Below, one piece after another: positions 1-5,270 of a stretch of DNA of 5,270 nucleotides. The position numbers and the translations under genes are program-made. The DNA is from an uncultured Clostridia bacterium (GTDB lineage: Bacteria > Bacillota > Clostridia > Oscillospirales > Acutalibacteraceae). Numbering within the stretch: position 1 is the stretch's first letter; each line of letters starts with the position of its first letter. The stretch is taken from NCBI GenBank assembly GCA_944381295.1, contig CALWKP010000031.1, forward strand, positions 1 through 5,270, in the 5' to 3' direction. The notes under the pieces are model-generated. The model searched no databases. It was given only the letters and a program-made list of their open reading frames with translations, and was not told the DNA's origin.

Positions 1-1680
1 GATACTCAAACTGGAAATACTACTGGAAATTCCTAGTTGGATTTGCGAAACTGCTTGAGAAACAGAGGACAATCCGTCCAACAGCGAGGAGACAGCGGAT
101 AGGATTTTTTGAATATCGCCGCTTCCAAGATCCCCTTCTGATAGGATTGATTCTATTTTTTTCAATGCAGTTTGAGTTTCCTGTAATGAGGAGGACAATT
201 GTTGTACCCCCGTAGACAATAGAGTTAATGCCTGTTGGAGAGCTTGCGGATCATTTGCTGCCAGTGCGCTTGATAGTGCATCCAGCGCTTGACGAATCAT
301 CGTGACGGCGTCCTTTGCCTGGCTGGTAGATTTTTTTAGAAGGCTGACCATATCCGAGAGATCCTTCATCCCTCGCTCTCCAATTGCCATAGAGGCACTG
401 ATATCGTCCATTCCGTGTTCCAAATAGTCGAGACCTTCTGCAATTTCCTGTAAAATTGTATCTGTATTGGCAGTAGCGTCGCTTAGTCCATCCATAGCTT
501 CTGCAAGAATTTCAGAGAGATTGTTCAATTCCTCTAAATTGTTGTCTGCCCAGTCGATGGTCATATCAGCCAGTTGTGAGGTACTATCAGAGGCGTTTTC
601 AGCGTAGGAAGAAAGGGAGTCTAATCGGCTGGAAAGGGTATCGCTTGTTTTTTCTGCATGGTCAATGGATGTTCCGATCATGTCTTGCAGCCGATCGAGC
701 TCACTTTCCAGTTGGCTAATATTATCCTCAGAAAAAACAAGCTGAATATTCGGGACCATTTGTCCGGCAATCCCGCCAATATCTTTACGCCCAAGAACGG
801 CGCCAGTGTTGACACACCCATCCAGATATCCGGAAGAACGGCCTACGATTCCGCCTGCATTATATCCCATATAGGGATAACCGACTGCACCTTCATTGCG
901 ACAATTTTGGATGATCCCTGTGGAATAACCACAGATTCCCCCGGTATCTGTGGTGGTATTTAAGAGTTCTGCAGCCCCGCCAATTAAGTTGGAAACATCT
1001 AATAGAGAGAGACTTTCTTCTAAACTGATGTTGGATTCATAAACAGCAGTATTGACAGAACCTGAATTAACACATCCAGTAATGATACCAAGATTTTGCC
1101 CGGCAATCCCACCAGTGTACTGCCCTCCAGAAATGTTCCCATCAGAGGAACAATGATAAATCGAACCGGATGCCTCATTAATGCCGGCAATCCCACCGGT
1201 ACTGAGGTTACCGTTTATATAGCCGTGGAAACTGCAATCCATAATGACTCCCGAATTGCTCCCGGCAATTCCACCAAGATACGATTGATTGGTGGTAGCG
1301 GAGATTTCACCCGATACCTGAAGATCTTTGACGACCGCCCCCTCCTGTATATAGCGGAAAAGCCCTTGGTAAGAAATGTTTTCCGGTAAGGATAGACCGG
1401 AAATTTTATGACCGTTCCCTTCAAAGACACCACCAAAGGTAGGAATGGGGGAAAAATCAGATTCTTCGAGGTCAATATCGGTTAAAAGTGAAATTGTTTT
1501 TCCTTGGGACCAGGTGTCGAGGGAACAATTTTCAGAAAACTTCTCGAAATCAGAAAGACTTCTAATAAAAATGGTATCATCAGAACTTGCTGAGACAGGC
1601 GGGTAGGTCAGAGAACAAAAAAGAGAACAGATCAACAGAAACGAAAAGGCACGTTTCAGGAAAGATTTAATTTTTCTCAT
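1..1680 (-). CDS. Exported GLUG-repeat protein with long helical region (partial, C-terminus off the left edge)
   Basis: The frame is open from the ATG at 1680 to the window edge, giving 560 residues without a stop. The start is supported by GGAGG at 1690-1694, nine bases upstream. Residues 1-31 form a signal peptide (basic MRKIK, hydrophobic core about 11-24, likely cut after V-S-A31). Residues 61-130 resemble the right-handed beta-helix lead-in of GLUG proteins (LTDIDL, FEGNGHKISGL, GLFRYI). Six GLUG-type repeats follow, with GGIAG, GGICG or GGIVG cores at about 136, 162, 190, 247, 276 and 302. Residues 317-560 are Ser/Ala/Leu/Gln-rich amphipathic helix, probably coiled coil, still continuing at the edge. 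The start overlaps the MMPL gene by 14 bases, so the two are probably translationally coupled. By inference it is a secreted or surface-anchored partner of that transporter. Similar long helical ectodomains occur in YhgE/Pip-like proteins, but that match is only by resemblance. A C-terminal anchor, if any, lies outside the window. Confidence 0.85.
   Translation of the reverse strand, partial: MRKIKSFLKRAFSFLLICSLFCSLTYPPVSASSDDTIFIRSLSDFEKFSENCSLDTWSQGKTISLLTDIDLEESDFSPIPTFGGVFEGNGHKISGLSLPENISYQGLFRYIQEGAVVKDLQVSGEISATTNQSYLGGIAGSNSGVIMDCSFHGYINGNLSTGGIAGINEASGSIYHCSSDGNISGGQYTGGIAGQNLGIITGCVNSGSVNTAVYESNISLEESLSLLDVSNLIGGAAELLNTTTDTGGICGYSTGIIQNCRNEGAVGYPYMGYNAGGIVGRSSGYLDGCVNTGAVLGRKDIGGIAGQMVPNIQLVFSEDNISQLESELDRLQDMIGTSIDHAEKTSDTLSSRLDSLSSYAENASDSTSQLADMTIDWADNNLEELNNLSEILAEAMDGLSDATANTDTILQEIAEGLDYLEHGMDDISASMAIGERGMKDLSDMVSLLKKSTSQAKDAVTMIRQALDALSSALAANDPQALQQALTLLSTGVQQLSSSLQETQTALKKIESILSEGDLGSGDIQKILSAVSSLLDGLSSVSQAVSQIQLGISSSISSLSI
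751..1278 (-). repeat. GLUG-motif repeat region inside the exported protein
   Basis: Six degenerate repeats encode the pattern GGIxG, a short polar stretch, a hydrophobic residue plus a Cys-containing step (such as DCSFHG, HCSSDG, GCVNSG, NCRNEG, GCVNTG), and a following Gly-x-Val/Ile. They cover residues 135-310. The spacing is regular except for an insert at about 211-245, between the third and fourth cores. At DNA level the cores share the string CCGGCAAT (plus-strand view), so part of the similarity is still visible in bases. GLUG repeats are known from bacterial surface proteins and are predicted to build stacked beta-strands. The repeated Cys before the Gly step is regular enough to suggest a ladder position or disulfides outside the cell. 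Confidence 0.8.
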
Positions 1681-4162
1681 GTTTTTCGTCCTCCGTTCTT
1701 TCAGTTTGGTCTGTTGTTTCCTGTCGGAGAGGTGTTTTTTGATGAATTGATACAACAGCGTCCACATCTCCTTCCAGAACGCCATGTACTTCCGCATCAA
1801 TTTTTCCGGAAATAGTTCCACGGACTTTACCGTCCAAATATACTTTTCCGCTGGCACTGGTTGTTTGTACCAGAGCGGGATATTTGATATTAAATGCAGT
1901 CCTTTCAATAATAAAATCTCCAAAGAGAAGAATTCCTGGAAGGACTCCCATAACCAAAATAATAGAAATAATGGTGCCACGACCAATACACAGACCTACA
2001 CCGTAAATCGTAGGCTCCGAAGTCAGTTTGCTGATGATAATACCGGCAGAAGCAAGAATGGAACCGGAAGTAAATACCGTAGGAAAAGCAAGATTTAGCG
2101 TTTCGATCATAGCATCACGACAGGGCATTACTCGTTTTAGTTCCTGATATCTGGAGGAGATCACGATTGCATAATCGATATTAGCCCCCATTTGAATGGA
2201 ACTGACAATAAGATAACTCATAAAGAAAAGAGGGGAATCCTGCAAGGTAGGAATAGAGAAATTGATCCAAATACTTCCCTGGATCACAAGGATTAACAGG
2301 ATGGGCAATCCCACCGACTGGAAAGTAAACAAAAGGACGACTACTACAAACAAAGCGGATAAAACGCTGATGATGATATTGTCATTCTGAAAAGAGGAAG
2401 CAAGGTCATAATCGCTGGTGGATTCTCCAACAAAATAGTAGCTTCCATGCGGATAATACAGGTCTGCCAAATCACGAAGACGATCCAGAAATGCAAAAGT
2501 CTCCTGGCCTTCTTCGGGAATTGTCAGATTGACTAATAGCCTGGAATAATTGGTTCCCTGAAGCTGCTGGAGGGCATCGGTAATTTGACTGTGCATGTCT
2601 TCTAAATCGGATTCCAAAGAAGGTTCCAAAGAGACATAGCCTTCCTGAACTCGGTCATACAGGAATAAAAACATATCGATAAGCGGAACATCATAGTGGT
2701 CAATGCCATTAACCACCCGGCCATAGTCTTTCTGGTCTGCGGCATAAGCGGTATAGAGAAGGCGGCCCGTTTCAATATCCAGATCAGTGAGCTTCGAAAA
2801 TTGACGGGGACTCAACTTATCCGTTAACATATAGCCATCTTTTGCTTCTACATTGGCTAGACCTAACGCATAATCCACCTCATCCAGTTCTGAAAGAGCA
2901 GTAAGAAGTTTTCCTTCGGTTTCGTAGTCGCCGGATGGAACTACGATTGCTAAAAGATTGTCTCGTCCAAATGTTTGGTTGATTTTTTGATCGGCAATTG
3001 AGGATTGGCTCTGATTTTCGGTAGTTAAAAGCGTATATCCATAGGTATAGGGACATTGATTTGAGAGATAGAAAGCTCCCACTAATACGACCACAAAAAT
3101 GGGTGGGACCACATATTTCAGCTTTGTGACAAATTTGCCAAGCAAAGTAATTTTGGGAATAAAGCTGTGGTGGTGAGTTTTGTCGATTAAGCGTCTAAAG
3201 ACCATTAAGAGCCCCGGCATAAGGGTAAAAACGGACAGGATACTGAAACAAATTGCTTTCACAAGAACAAGTCCAAGATCCATCCCAATTCGGAACTGCA
3301 TAAACATCATAGAAATCAGTCCAGCCAGAGTAGTCAAACAGCTGGAAGAGATTGCGGGGATCGATTTGCTTAAAGCGATAATACAAGCCTCACGTGCAGG
3401 GGAATGTTCCCGTTCCTCGCTGAAGCGGTGGCAAAAAATAATCGCGTAGTCGATAGCAAGCGCTAACTGCAAAACGACCGCAATGGAATTGGATACAAAA
3501 GAAATTTCTCCTAAAAGGAAATTGGTGCCCATATTCAAAATGGCGGCGGCAATAAAAGTAAGCAACAATACAGGGACTTCCCCATAGGTGCGGGAAGTAA
3601 GCAGGAGTACACCCACAATAATGACAGCAGCAATAATGAGGATAATTTTCATTTCATCGGCCAGTGTAACGGAAATATCTTCACCGACCTCACTGGAAAT
3701 ATAAGAATCATATCCCGATAAGACAGATTTCAATTGAGCCATGGCATCTAAGCTGATCTGATCGGATACTTCTCCATCAAATGTAACGCTGAATAAGGCA
3801 GAAGAATTTTTAAAATGTTCGGCACGATCTTCCGCATTGTTTTCATCGCCGAAGTCGACACTGGAAATTCCATCAATTAGACGAAGTTGACTGGCGATCT
3901 GTTGAGCCTGTTCATAGGTAACATTAGAAACCATAACACGCGCAGTTGCAAAGGTTGTAAATTCCTTTTCCATGACGCTGAGCCCTTGACGGGTCTCTGT
4001 GTTCTCCGGAAGATAGTCTGTGAGGTCGTTATTCACAGAGACCCAATTTCTGGAGAATAGACAAAATATGATGCCAATCGCATAAATAAGAAAGAAAAGG
4101 TTACGTTTATCAACGATAAGCGTCGATACTCTAACAAGGAAACTTGGTTTAGCACGATCCAT
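1667..4162 (-). CDS. MMPL/RND-superfamily membrane transporter
   Basis: This is an 831-residue, 12-helix protein of the MMPL (RND) family, whose members move lipids or other hydrophobic compounds across the cytoplasmic membrane using the proton gradient. One helix at about 20-37 is followed by an outside domain (38-170), five helices (about 171-322), a helix at 350-367, a second outside domain (368-593), and five helices (about 594-750). The two halves each carry the Asp-Tyr pair typical of the family in their fourth helix: D238-Y239 (AIDYAIIFCHR) and D663-Y664 (NIDYAIVISSR). The start at 4162 is preferred because AGGAAG (4172-4177) lies nine bases upstream. The in-frame ATG at 4210 has no ribosome binding site and would add 16 residues unlike a normal N-terminus. 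The tail after residue 770 is a tetrapeptide repeat plus a charged end. The gene is first in a two-gene operon. The substrate is unknown. Confidence 0.92.
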   Translation of the reverse strand: MDRAKPSFLVRVSTLIVDKRNLFFLIYAIGIIFCLFSRNWVSVNNDLTDYLPENTETRQGLSVMEKEFTTFATARVMVSNVTYEQAQQIASQLRLIDGISSVDFGDENNAEDRAEHFKNSSALFSVTFDGEVSDQISLDAMAQLKSVLSGYDSYISSEVGEDISVTLADEMKIILIIAAVIIVGVLLLTSRTYGEVPVLLLTFIAAAILNMGTNFLLGEISFVSNSIAVVLQLALAIDYAIIFCHRFSEEREHSPAREACIIALSKSIPAISSSCLTTLAGLISMMFMQFRIGMDLGLVLVKAICFSILSVFTLMPGLLMVFRRLIDKTHHHSFIPKITLLGKFVTKLKYVVPPIFVVVLVGAFYLSNQCPYTYGYTLLTTENQSQSSIADQKINQTFGRDNLLAIVVPSGDYETEGKLLTALSELDEVDYALGLANVEAKDGYMLTDKLSPRQFSKLTDLDIETGRLLYTAYAADQKDYGRVVNGIDHYDVPLIDMFLFLYDRVQEGYVSLEPSLESDLEDMHSQITDALQQLQGTNYSRLLVNLTIPEEGQETFAFLDRLRDLADLYYPHGSYYFVGESTSDYDLASSFQNDNIIISVLSALFVVVVLLFTFQSVGLPILLILVIQGSIWINFSIPTLQDSPLFFMSYLIVSSIQMGANIDYAIVISSRYQELKRVMPCRDAMIETLNLAFPTVFTSGSILASAGIIISKLTSEPTIYGVGLCIGRGTIISIILVMGVLPGILLFGDFIIERTAFNIKYPALVQTTSASGKVYLDGKVRGTISGKIDAEVHGVLEGDVDAVVSIHQKTPLRQETTDQTERTEDEKHEKN
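1690..1694 (-). promoter_or_regulatory. Ribosome binding site of the GLUG-protein gene, inside the MMPL gene
   Basis: GGAGG on the minus strand lies nine bases before the ATG at 1680. It sits within the last codons of the upstream gene, whose stop (TAA, 1667-1669) comes after this start. This layout fixes the start and suggests coupled translation. Confidence 0.75.
1751..1837 (-). repeat. Tetrapeptide (h-x-G/A-x) repeat tail of the MMPL protein
   Basis: Residues 776-804 have a large aliphatic residue every fourth position (L776, V780, I784, I788, V792, L796, V800, V804). Exactly midway between them sits a small residue (G778, G782, G786, A790, G794, G798, A802). That gives seven uninterrupted units. 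The periodicity is seen directly. It recalls the glycine-punctuated beta-strands of bactofilins, but no family assignment is claimed. The topology places it in the cytoplasm after the twelfth helix. Confidence 0.75.
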
Positions 4163-4171
4163 ATGTAAGCA

Positions 4172-4177
4172 CTTCCT
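4172..4177 (-). promoter_or_regulatory. Ribosome binding site that decides the MMPL start
   Basis: AGGAAG on the minus strand lies nine bases upstream of the ATG at 4162. The upstream in-frame ATG at 4210 is preceded only by T/A-rich sequence, so 4162 is the likely true start. Confidence 0.65.
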
Positions 4178-4249
4178 ATGATGATTATAAACAAAAATCC
4201 AAAAGGACATTTTTGAAAATATAAAACAAAAAAACGTGTGAATAATTCA

Positions 4250-4278
4250 ACTATACCTCAAAAAATTGCGGATTCCAA
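4250..4278 (-). promoter_or_regulatory. Sigma-A type promoter of the MMPL/GLUG operon
   Basis: On the minus strand, TTGGAA (4273-4278) and TATAGT (4250-4255) are separated by exactly 17 bases. They match the consensus at 4 of 6 and 5 of 6 positions. Transcription would start near 4243, leaving a leader of about 80 bases that is AT-rich with no evident riboswitch or hairpin. A second TATAAT closer to the gene (plus-strand ATTATA, about 4184-4189) lacks a good -35 box. Confidence 0.6.
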
Positions 4279-4370
4279 TAGACAAAAAGGAGGTTTTGTG
4301 AAACAATAGGAAGCATATTTCAGAAATATAATTCTTTCAGGAGAGAGGAGAATAAAACGAGAAAATAATC

Positions 4371-4379
4371 TGCTATAAT
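4371..4379 (+). promoter_or_regulatory. Extended -10 promoter of the DUF188 gene
   Basis: TGC followed by TATAAT (4374-4379) forms a TGn-extended -10 box 36 bases upstream of the start codon. No good -35 box stands 16-18 bases further upstream (AATAAA there), which is common for extended -10 promoters. The leader would be about 30 bases. Confidence 0.55.
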
Positions 4380-4415
4380 TAAATAAGAAAGTACATGAAA
4401 TAGAAGGAAAAAATG

Positions 4416-4766
4416 ATGAAAATTCTAATTGATGCAGATGGGTGTCCAGTAGTGGATTTAGCATTAAAAGCAGCCAAAGAAAAAGGCGTAGAATGCCTGA
4501 TTCTTTGTGATACTTCTCATGTTTTTGAAAGGGAAGGAGCGAAGACACTGACTTTTTCAAAAGGTAAAGATAGTGTTGATTTTGCGTTAGTAAATCGACT
4601 GGATGCAGGAGATATCGTGATTACACAAGATTATGGTTTAGCGGCGATGTGTTTGGCGAAGCAAGCAAGTGTACTCAATCAGGATGGGATGGAATACTGC
4701 GATACGAATATGGACGGTTTGCTGTTTGCAAGGTATGTGTCTCAAAAGGTACGGAACTCTGGATGA
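4416..4766 (+). CDS. YaiI/YqxD family (DUF188) PIN-like protein, shortened by an in-frame TGA
   Basis: The first 116 residues match the YaiI/YqxD (DUF188) family, small proteins of about 150 residues with a PIN-like nuclease fold and no firmly established substrate. Visible hallmarks are the N-terminal MKILIDADGCPV (D6, D8, C10-P11), the middle KDSVDFALVN acidic segment (D52, D55) and GDIVITQDYGLA (D72). These acidic residues correspond to a PIN-type metal site by family analogy. The second of two adjacent ATGs (4416) is chosen because GAAGGA (4403-4408) then has a seven-base spacer; the first ATG (4413) would leave only four. The product stops at a TGA (4764-4766), about 30 residues short of family length, just where members carry a Gly-rich, basic C-terminal segment. 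The promoter at 4371-4379 suggests it is transcribed alone. Whether the short form is functional cannot be told from the sequence. Confidence 0.82.
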   Translation: MKILIDADGCPVVDLALKAAKEKGVECLILCDTSHVFEREGAKTLTFSKGKDSVDFALVNRLDAGDIVITQDYGLAAMCLAKQASVLNQDGMEYCDTNMDGLLFARYVSQKVRNSG

Positions 4767-4859
4767 AGGGTAAAAGGGACGCACAAGCGTCAAAAGGAAC
4801 AGGATGCGGCATTTCTTTACGCATTGCGAGAGTTACTTGGTAAAAATGAAATTAAGTAG
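4767..4859 (+). pseudogene. In-frame C-terminal remnant of the DUF188 gene after the TGA
   Basis: Directly after the TGA, in the same frame, 30 codons read RVKGTHKRQKEQD, then a helical AAFLYALRELLG and a short tail, ending in TAG (4857-4859). The basic K-G-x-x-K-R motif, the acidic EQD step and the final amphipathic helix are the expected C-terminal end of the YaiI/YqxD family. The full frame of 147 codons from 4416 fits the family length. A single base change (GGA glycine to TGA) explains the break. It is annotated as a remnant because readthrough cannot be shown. Confidence 0.75.
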
Positions 4860-4864
4860 TGGGT

Positions 4865-4908
4865 AAAAATAAAAAAAGAAAAGGACTTGAAATACATCAA
4901 GTCCTTTT
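4865..4908 (-). terminator. Rho-independent terminator of the tRNA-Gly gene
   Basis: A perfect 12-bp stem (4879-4890 paired with 4897-4908) with the six-base loop AATACA is followed on the minus strand by a T-rich run: seven T, one A, five T (4877-4865). It begins five bases beyond the tRNA 3' end. For plus-strand transcripts from the DUF188 gene the same stem ends in only four T, so it may work weakly in that direction too. Confidence 0.85.
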
Positions 4909-4913
4909 AAGAT

Positions 4914-4989
4914 TGGAGCGGACGACGAGGCTCGAACTCGCTACCTCCACCTTGGCAAGGTGGCGCTCTACCAGATGAGCTACGTCCGC
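4914..4989 (-). tRNA. tRNA-Gly (anticodon GCC), CCA encoded
   Basis: The minus strand folds as a complete 76-base cloverleaf. The acceptor stem is GCGGACG/CGTCCGC, the D arm GCTC/GAGC with GG in the loop, and the anticodon stem CCACC/GGTGG with loop TTGCCAA, giving anticodon GCC (glycine, codons GGC and GGT). The variable loop has five bases, and the T arm is GCGAG/CTCGT with TTCGAGC. The discriminator base is T and the 3' CCA is encoded (plus-strand TGG at 4914-4916). It stands alone, with its own promoter and terminator. Confidence 0.97.
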
Positions 4990-5009
4990 GTTTTTCAGGA
5001 ACGGGTCTT

Positions 5010-5038
5010 ATTATATCGAAAAGAGGAAGGTTTGTCAA
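5010..5038 (-). promoter_or_regulatory. Consensus promoter of the tRNA-Gly gene
   Basis: On the minus strand a perfect TTGACA (5033-5038), a 17-base spacer and a perfect TATAAT (5010-5015) stand 20 bases before the tRNA. The expected start near 5003 leaves a 5' leader of about 13 bases for RNase P to remove. Confidence 0.9.
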
Positions 5039-5050
5039 GAGGAAATTTAG

Positions 5051-5073
5051 AAAAAATAGAAATTCTATTTTTT
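5051..5073. repeat. AT-rich palindrome between divergent promoters
   Basis: AAAAAATAGAA and its exact reverse complement flank a single central A (11-bp arms). It lies between the tRNA promoter and the plus-strand promoter at 5100. The stem is too AT-rich to be a convincing terminator; it could be a protein binding site or a chance product of AT-rich spacer DNA. Confidence 0.4.
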
Positions 5074-5099
5074 GTGGGTAGAATTCAATTTTGCTGCTA

Positions 5100-5128
5100 T
5101 TGGATAATTGTGGTGGATATGGTATAAT
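5100..5128 (+). promoter_or_regulatory. Sigma-A type promoter reading toward the right edge
   Basis: TTGGAT (5100-5105) and a perfect TATAAT (5123-5128) are separated by 17 bases, and the expected start is near 5135. No coding frame begins within the following 135 bases, so it serves a non-coding RNA or a long leader. Confidence 0.7.
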
Positions 5129-5134
5129 GTCCGC

Positions 5135-5270
5135 AGAAAGATACTAACGCGGGCATCTTGACCTAATGGCATCATTGAGCTGAGCGGAGGTACGACGCGT
5201 GCGCGGCTTGCTCACCGCAGGTGTGGTATAATAACCTCACGGCCTAAGCGGAAATCAAAGATTTCCGAGG
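5135..5270 (+). ncRNA. Candidate structured RNA or long 5' leader (partial, unidentified)
   Basis: This stretch follows a good promoter and is clearly GC-richer than the AT-rich spacer before it. Every start codon tried soon meets a stop. Three hairpins are visible: TGAGC/GCTCA (5181-5185 with 5210-5214) or, competing with it, GCGG/CCGC (5184-5187 with 5215-5218); GTGTGGT/ACCTCAC with one mismatch (5221-5227 with 5234-5240); and an 8-bp CGGAAATC/GATTTCCG with loop AAA (5249-5256 with 5260-5267). The last could extend past the edge through CCT/AGG. I do not recognise the hallmark sequences of RNase P RNA, tmRNA, SRP RNA, T-box or the common riboswitches. 6S RNA, which is poorly conserved in sequence, or a ribosomal-protein leader remain possible. 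Confidence 0.4.

Noticed and set aside
658..1475. Reading frames of about 86-101 codons opposite to, or in another frame of, the GLUG gene
   Set aside because: They are antisense or alternate-frame shadows of the repeat-rich coding sequence; the open minus-strand frame with signal peptide and GLUG repeats explains this region.
1784..3449. Short frames within the MMPL gene (about 1784-2098, 3180-3449 and 3195-3386)
   Set aside because: They lie wholly inside a well-supported transporter gene, with no start signals or recognisable protein features.
4286..4309. AAAGGAGG followed by a GTG as a small gene start
   Set aside because: The frame ends after three codons (GTG AAA CAA TAG), and no promoter precedes it at a suitable distance.
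4258..4560. A 100-codon minus-strand reading frame rich in Leu and Phe
   Set aside because: It overlaps the DUF188 gene and the divergent promoters, has no convincing ribosome binding site, and its sequence is what the reverse of AT-rich coding DNA gives.
4764..4766. Alternative genetic code with TGA read as glycine or tryptophan
   Set aside because: The two large neighbouring genes use no in-frame TGA among over 1,390 codons despite many glycines, so general recoding is not supported by this window.
4649..4843. A 64-codon plus-strand frame spanning the TGA of the DUF188 gene
   Set aside because: It is a different frame from the family sequence. The family motifs continue in the original frame, so this is not a frameshift continuation.
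5204..5232. A second promoter using the TATAAT at 5227-5232
   Set aside because: The -35 position at 17-base spacing is CGGCTT, and the nearest TTG-like box (TTGCTC) is only 13 bases away; the -10 string lies in a hairpin loop.
5212..5268. An open minus-strand frame of 18 codons entering from the right edge and ending in TGA
   Set aside because: It is too short to judge and runs against the plus-strand promoter and the hairpins; it shows no recognisable C-terminal motif.

Overview
The window looks like a chromosomal segment of a low-GC Gram-positive bacterium, most likely a member of the Clostridia. The signs are strong Shine-Dalgarno sites, sigma-A type promoters with TTGACA/TATAAT-like boxes, a signal-peptide surface protein with GLUG repeats, a Gram-positive style MMPL transporter and a tRNA with encoded CCA. 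Nothing in the sequence fixes the genus.

Left part (1-4280, minus strand): a two-gene operon reads right to left. A promoter at 4250-4278 drives an 831-residue MMPL/RND-type membrane transporter (4162 down to 1667). Its stop overlaps by 14 bases the start of a second gene, which begins at 1680 and runs off the left edge. That second gene gives at least 560 residues: a signal peptide, a beta-helix-like GLUG repeat region, then a long helical region. The overlap and the GGAGG site inside the end of the first gene point to translational coupling. The two products probably act together at the cell envelope, one as energised transporter and one as exported partner, but the substrate cannot be read from the sequence. 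The transporter carries an unusual C-terminal tail made of a strict four-residue repeat.

Middle (4280-4860): a divergent intergenic region leads to a plus-strand gene of the YaiI/YqxD (DUF188) PIN-like family. Its reading frame is cut by a TGA at 4764. The missing C-terminal part of the family continues in the same frame to a TAG at 4857, so this is a recent nonsense allele, a readthrough case or a sequence error.

Right part (4860-5270): a minus-strand tRNA-Gly(GCC) has a perfect-consensus promoter and a rho-independent terminator. A plus-strand promoter at 5100-5128 then points to the right edge into about 135 bases of GC-richer, hairpin-forming sequence without an open reading frame. This is either a structured non-coding RNA or a long regulatory leader, and it is cut by the window edge.
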